From positions 62,001 to 126,000 of the forward strand of contig PGZV01000005.1 of assembly GCA_002841495.1 (NCBI GenBank): a stretch of DNA of 64,000 bases. The letters are read 5' to 3'. A program made the translations under genes and the position numbers. Numbering within the stretch: position 1 is the stretch's first letter; every line of letters begins with the position of its first letter. This DNA comes from Firmicutes bacterium HGW-Firmicutes-2. GTDB lineage: Bacteria > Bacillota > Clostridia > Lachnospirales > Vallitaleaceae. Positions 61,038 to 64,000 of this stretch are shown here, one piece after another. Below the pieces are notes generated by a model. It made no database searches, was not told the DNA's origin, and worked only from the letters and a program-made list of their open reading frames with translations.

Positions 61038-64000
61038 ATGAAAGCCATAAGAAGAATATTTGTTGAGAAAAAAAAGGGATATAATGTTGAAAGTCAGCAG
61101 TTGTTGCAGGATATTAAAGAGAATCTTGGCATCACAACCCTTGAAAACTTAAGATTGTTACATCGCTATGATGTGGACCATATATCAGAGGATGCTTATG
61201 AAAAAGCCCTTCATACCATTTTTTCCGAACCACCTGTAGATCATTTGTTTGAAGAATCATTTAAGATAGATATTGATGAAGTCGCTTTTGGTATTGAATA
61301 CTTGCCGGGACAATATGACCAAAGAGCTGATTCAACAGAACAGTGTATTGAGATTATCAATGCCGATCAGAAGCCTGTCGTAAAAAGCGCTAAGATTATA
61401 GTGCTTAAAGGCCCGTTATCCGAAGAAAATATAGAAAAGATTAAAGCTTATTGCATTAACCCAGTGGATTCAAGAGAAGCGGATATGTTAAAGCCACAGA
61501 CCCTTGAAATTGATTTTCATATACCAACAGAAGTTGAAACCATTGAAGGTTTTACCAAACTGGATCATCAAGGTCTAAAGACACTATGGAAAGAATTAGG
61601 GCTAGCCATGAGCATGGATGACTTATCTCATACGCAAAAGTATTTTATTAATGATGAGAAAAGAAACCCAACCATAACAGAAATTAAGGTATTGGATACA
61701 TATTGGTCAGATCATTGTCGTCATACCACTTTCCTGACCAAAATTGAAGAAGCTACATTTGAAGAAGGTTTTTATAATCAACCGGTTCAAGCTACGTATA
61801 AGAAATATTTGGAAGATCGTCGTGAAGTCTTTGGTGAGAAGGTCCATGAAAAAGATGTCTGCTTGATGGATATTGCTTTGTTGGCGATGAGAAAGTTAAG
61901 AAGAGACGGGCAACTGGAAGACCTAGAGGTATCAGATGAAATTAATGCCTGTAGCATCATAGTACCTGTAGATGTAGATGGAGAAGAAACCTCTTGGTTG
62001 GTAATGTTTAAAAATGAGACACATAATCATCCAACTGAAATAGAACCGTTTGGTGGCGCGGCTACTTGTTTAGGTGGCGCTATTCGTGACCCCCTATCCG
62101 GTCGATCCTATGTGTATCAGGCTATGCGTGTTACCGGAGCTGCTGATCCAACAGTGGCTGTTGATCAGACTTTGCCAGGAAAGCTACCTCAAAGAAAGAT
62201 TGTCACCCAATCTGCCCATGGATACAGTTCCTATGGGAATCAAATTGGATTGGCAACAGGAAAAGTTGATGAGATTTATCATCCTGATTATGTGGCAAAA
62301 CGTATGGAAATCGGTGCAGTCATAGCAGCGGCACCTAGAGAAAATGTCTTGCGTGAAACATCAGATCCAGGTGACATCATTGTACTACTAGGTGGACGAA
62401 CAGGAAGAGACGGATGTGGTGGTGCAACTGGATCATCAAAAGAGCACACAGAAGACTCAATACATACTTGTGGTGCTGAAGTTCAAAAAGGAAATCCGCC
62501 AACAGAGCGTAAGATTCAACGTCTATTTAGAGATAAACATGTTGCATCAATGATTAAGAAGTGTAACGACTTCGGAGCAGGTGGGGTATCCGTTGCAATT
62601 GGTGAGTTAGCGGACGGGCTCATTATTGACCTTGATGCCGTGCCGAAAAAATATGCCGGTTTGGATGGAACAGAATTATCTATATCAGAATCTCAAGAAA
62701 GAATGGCTGTTGTTCTTGACCCAAAGGATGTGACCAGGTTTATTGAAGCATCAGAAAAAGAGAACCTTGAAGCCGTTGTTGTTGCAATCGTTACTGAAGA
62801 TAAGCGATTGATTATGAAATGGAACAACAAAGCAATTGTTAATATGAGCAGAAGTTTCGTGGATACCAATGGCGCAACTTCAAAAACTAAGGTTCATGTT
62901 GATCTGCCTCAAGATAAAAGTTATTTTCAAGAAAGACGGGATGTTTTTTCAGACAAAAAAGCGGTCCGAAGCCATTGGTTTGAAATACTGAAAGACTTAA
63001 ACAGTTGTTCAAAAAAAGGACTTGAGGAGCGTTTTGATAGCTCTATCGGGGCAGGAAGTGTATTCATGCCTTACGGTGGTTTGCACCAATTAACACCGAC
63101 ACAAAGCATGGTGGCCAAAATACCTCTGGAACAAGGAGAAACCACAACAGGTACAATAATGACATATGGTTACAATCCCTATCTGTCAAAGTGGAGTCCT
63201 TTTCATGGGGCTGTATATGCGGTGCTTGACTCTGTTGCAAAAGTGGTGGCCACAGGTGGAGATTATAAAAAAATTCGTTTTACATTTCAAGAGTATTTTA
63301 AAAGGTTGGGTGATAACCCTAGCCGCTGGGGAGAACCTTTTAGTGCGATGCTGGGTGCATATCATGCACAAATGGCACTGGGATTACCTTCAATTGGAGG
63401 TAAAGACAGTATGTCAGGTACGTTCCATGACATCGACGTGCCACCAACTTTAGTTTCTTTTGCAGTCGATGTCGTTGATGTAACACGTGTTATATCACCG
63501 GAATTCAAAGCTGACGGCCACAAGGTGGCATGTTTACATCAAAAAAGAGATCAGTATGATTTGCCGGATTTTGTACAGATGAAAAAAAATTATGAGACTT
63601 TATATAACATGATTGGCAAAAAAGAAATCCTTTCAGCCTATGCAATTGGTATTGGTGGCATGGCAGAAGCCATAAGTAAGATGACTTTTGGGAATAAAGT
63701 CGGTATAGTATTAGAAGAATCAATTGTTGGAACGATGCTCTTTACCCCTGATTATGGCTCCATATTGGTTGAATTAGCACCGGATATAGCTATAGAAGAC
63801 TTAGAAGAACATGAAGGATTTACTATGGTTGGCACCACAACTAAGCGGTCTCTGATTGAAGTATCGGAACATAAACTGGAAATAGATCAGCTTGTTGATA
63901 CTTGGGCGTCAACCTTGGAAAATGTGTTTCCATCAAAGGCATCAACAGAAGTATCGGAAATGATTAGGGACATAAAAACCTATGATCAGATCTATATCTG
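61038..64000 (+). CDS. purL: Phosphoribosylformylglycinamidine synthase, single-chain (3' end outside window)
   Basis: The fourth step of purine synthesis, converting FGAR to FGAM with glutamine and ATP. The frame is open from ATG 61038 (GGGAGGC seven bases upstream) to the window edge, 987 residues. Visible are the linker region with LDTYWSDHCRHTTF, the first catalytic domain with MFKNETHNHPTEIEPFGGAATCLGGAIRDPLSG, GGRTGRDGCGGATGSS, FGAGGVSVAIGELADG and GYNPYLSKWSPFHGA. The second AIR-synthase-like half follows (GGKDSMSGTF), ending within it. The glutaminase domain expected at the C-terminus of this large clostridial form (about 1250 residues) would lie beyond 64000. A possible -10 (TATACT, 61002-61007) is upstream. 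Confidence 0.95.
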   Translation, partial: MKAIRRIFVEKKKGYNVESQQLLQDIKENLGITTLENLRLLHRYDVDHISEDAYEKALHTIFSEPPVDHLFEESFKIDIDEVAFGIEYLPGQYDQRADSTEQCIEIINADQKPVVKSAKIIVLKGPLSEENIEKIKAYCINPVDSREADMLKPQTLEIDFHIPTEVETIEGFTKLDHQGLKTLWKELGLAMSMDDLSHTQKYFINDEKRNPTITEIKVLDTYWSDHCRHTTFLTKIEEATFEEGFYNQPVQATYKKYLEDRREVFGEKVHEKDVCLMDIALLAMRKLRRDGQLEDLEVSDEINACSIIVPVDVDGEETSWLVMFKNETHNHPTEIEPFGGAATCLGGAIRDPLSGRSYVYQAMRVTGAADPTVAVDQTLPGKLPQRKIVTQSAHGYSSYGNQIGLATGKVDEIYHPDYVAKRMEIGAVIAAAPRENVLRETSDPGDIIVLLGGRTGRDGCGGATGSSKEHTEDSIHTCGAEVQKGNPPTERKIQRLFRDKHVASMIKKCNDFGAGGVSVAIGELADGLIIDLDAVPKKYAGLDGTELSISESQERMAVVLDPKDVTRFIEASEKENLEAVVVAIVTEDKRLIMKWNNKAIVNMSRSFVDTNGATSKTKVHVDLPQDKSYFQERRDVFSDKKAVRSHWFEILKDLNSCSKKGLEERFDSSIGAGSVFMPYGGLHQLTPTQSMVAKIPLEQGETTTGTIMTYGYNPYLSKWSPFHGAVYAVLDSVAKVVATGGDYKKIRFTFQEYFKRLGDNPSRWGEPFSAMLGAYHAQMALGLPSIGGKDSMSGTFHDIDVPPTLVSFAVDVVDVTRVISPEFKADGHKVACLHQKRDQYDLPDFVQMKKNYETLYNMIGKKEILSAYAIGIGGMAEAISKMTFGNKVGIVLEESIVGTMLFTPDYGSILVELAPDIAIEDLEEHEGFTMVGTTTKRSLIEVSEHKLEIDQLVDTWASTLENVFPSKASTEVSEMIRDIKTYDQIYI

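Overview
The window reads as the chromosome of a low-GC Firmicute of the class Clostridia, probably Lachnospirales-like. The evidence is AT-rich codon use, strong AGGAGG ribosome binding sites, TTGACA/TATAAT promoters with 17-bp spacers, U-tailed terminators, an LL-diaminopimelate aminotransferase (dapL), type I plus type III glutamine synthetases, and a B12-dependent class II ribonucleotide reductase. No phage, insertion sequence, CRISPR array, rRNA or tRNA was recognised. Both ends cut through genes: a LiaF-like protein on the left and purL on the right.

Layout. 1-7.3 kb: LiaF-like fragment, PduO-type corrinoid adenosyltransferase, dnaE, pfkA, a zinc-ribbon membrane protein and a GNAT acetyltransferase. 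7.3-17.1 kb: a cobalamin island under a cobalamin riboswitch (cobQ-cbiB-cobD-cobU-cobS-cobC-cblT-cblS-btuF-btuC-btuD). It covers corrinoid uptake, the aminopropanol linker, the nucleotide loop, and alpha-ribazole salvage by CblT/CblS. 17.1-17.7 kb: a gene-free stretch packed with nested palindromes. 17.7-20.6 kb: leuD and a leuC with a lost C-terminus, divergent from a LysR gene that has lost its N-terminus. 20.7-29 kb: a giant alpha-2-macroglobulin-like protein overlapping a Memo-family protein, a degenerate GGDEF-EAL protein and RarD. 29-41 kb: nrdJ with paired NrdR-like boxes, a possible small RNA, a CvfB-like S1 protein, argS, a CheY-like protein lacking its phosphorylation site paired with a 7TMR-DISM/HPt/CheA/CheX hybrid kinase, and PBP1A.

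41-48 kb holds dapF-dapL and a nitrogen module: glnA, an ANTAR regulator and glnN. Both glutamine synthetase leaders carry an AAAGGC hexaloop hairpin that overlaps an intrinsic terminator, so ANTAR antitermination is the likely control. 48-53 kb: a degenerate PfkB-like protein, a YigZ protein, an orphan BrxC/BrxD-like ATPase, a fructose-6-phosphate aldolase-like protein, a second nested-palindrome element with a 66-bp partial duplication, and a receiver-GGDEF protein. 53-55.5 kb: eda, kdgK and a FadR-type regulator. 55.7-59.3 kb: a flavoprotein reductase followed by the AmmeMemoRadiSam pair (radical SAM enzyme; dioxygenase-AMMECR1 fusion). 59.4-64 kb: a membrane protein, a LysR regulator and purL.

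Functional threads: the B12 island, PduO and NrdJ form a supply-and-demand set. Signalling is rich in atypical receivers. The least understood systems are AmmeMemoRadiSam, the A2M-Memo pair, the orphan ATPase operon and the nested palindromes. Three separate genes (leuC, lysR, cheY) each lack a conserved block of roughly 15-35 codons, which means either real decay or sequence error. All calls come from reading sequence and family knowledge; no searches were run.
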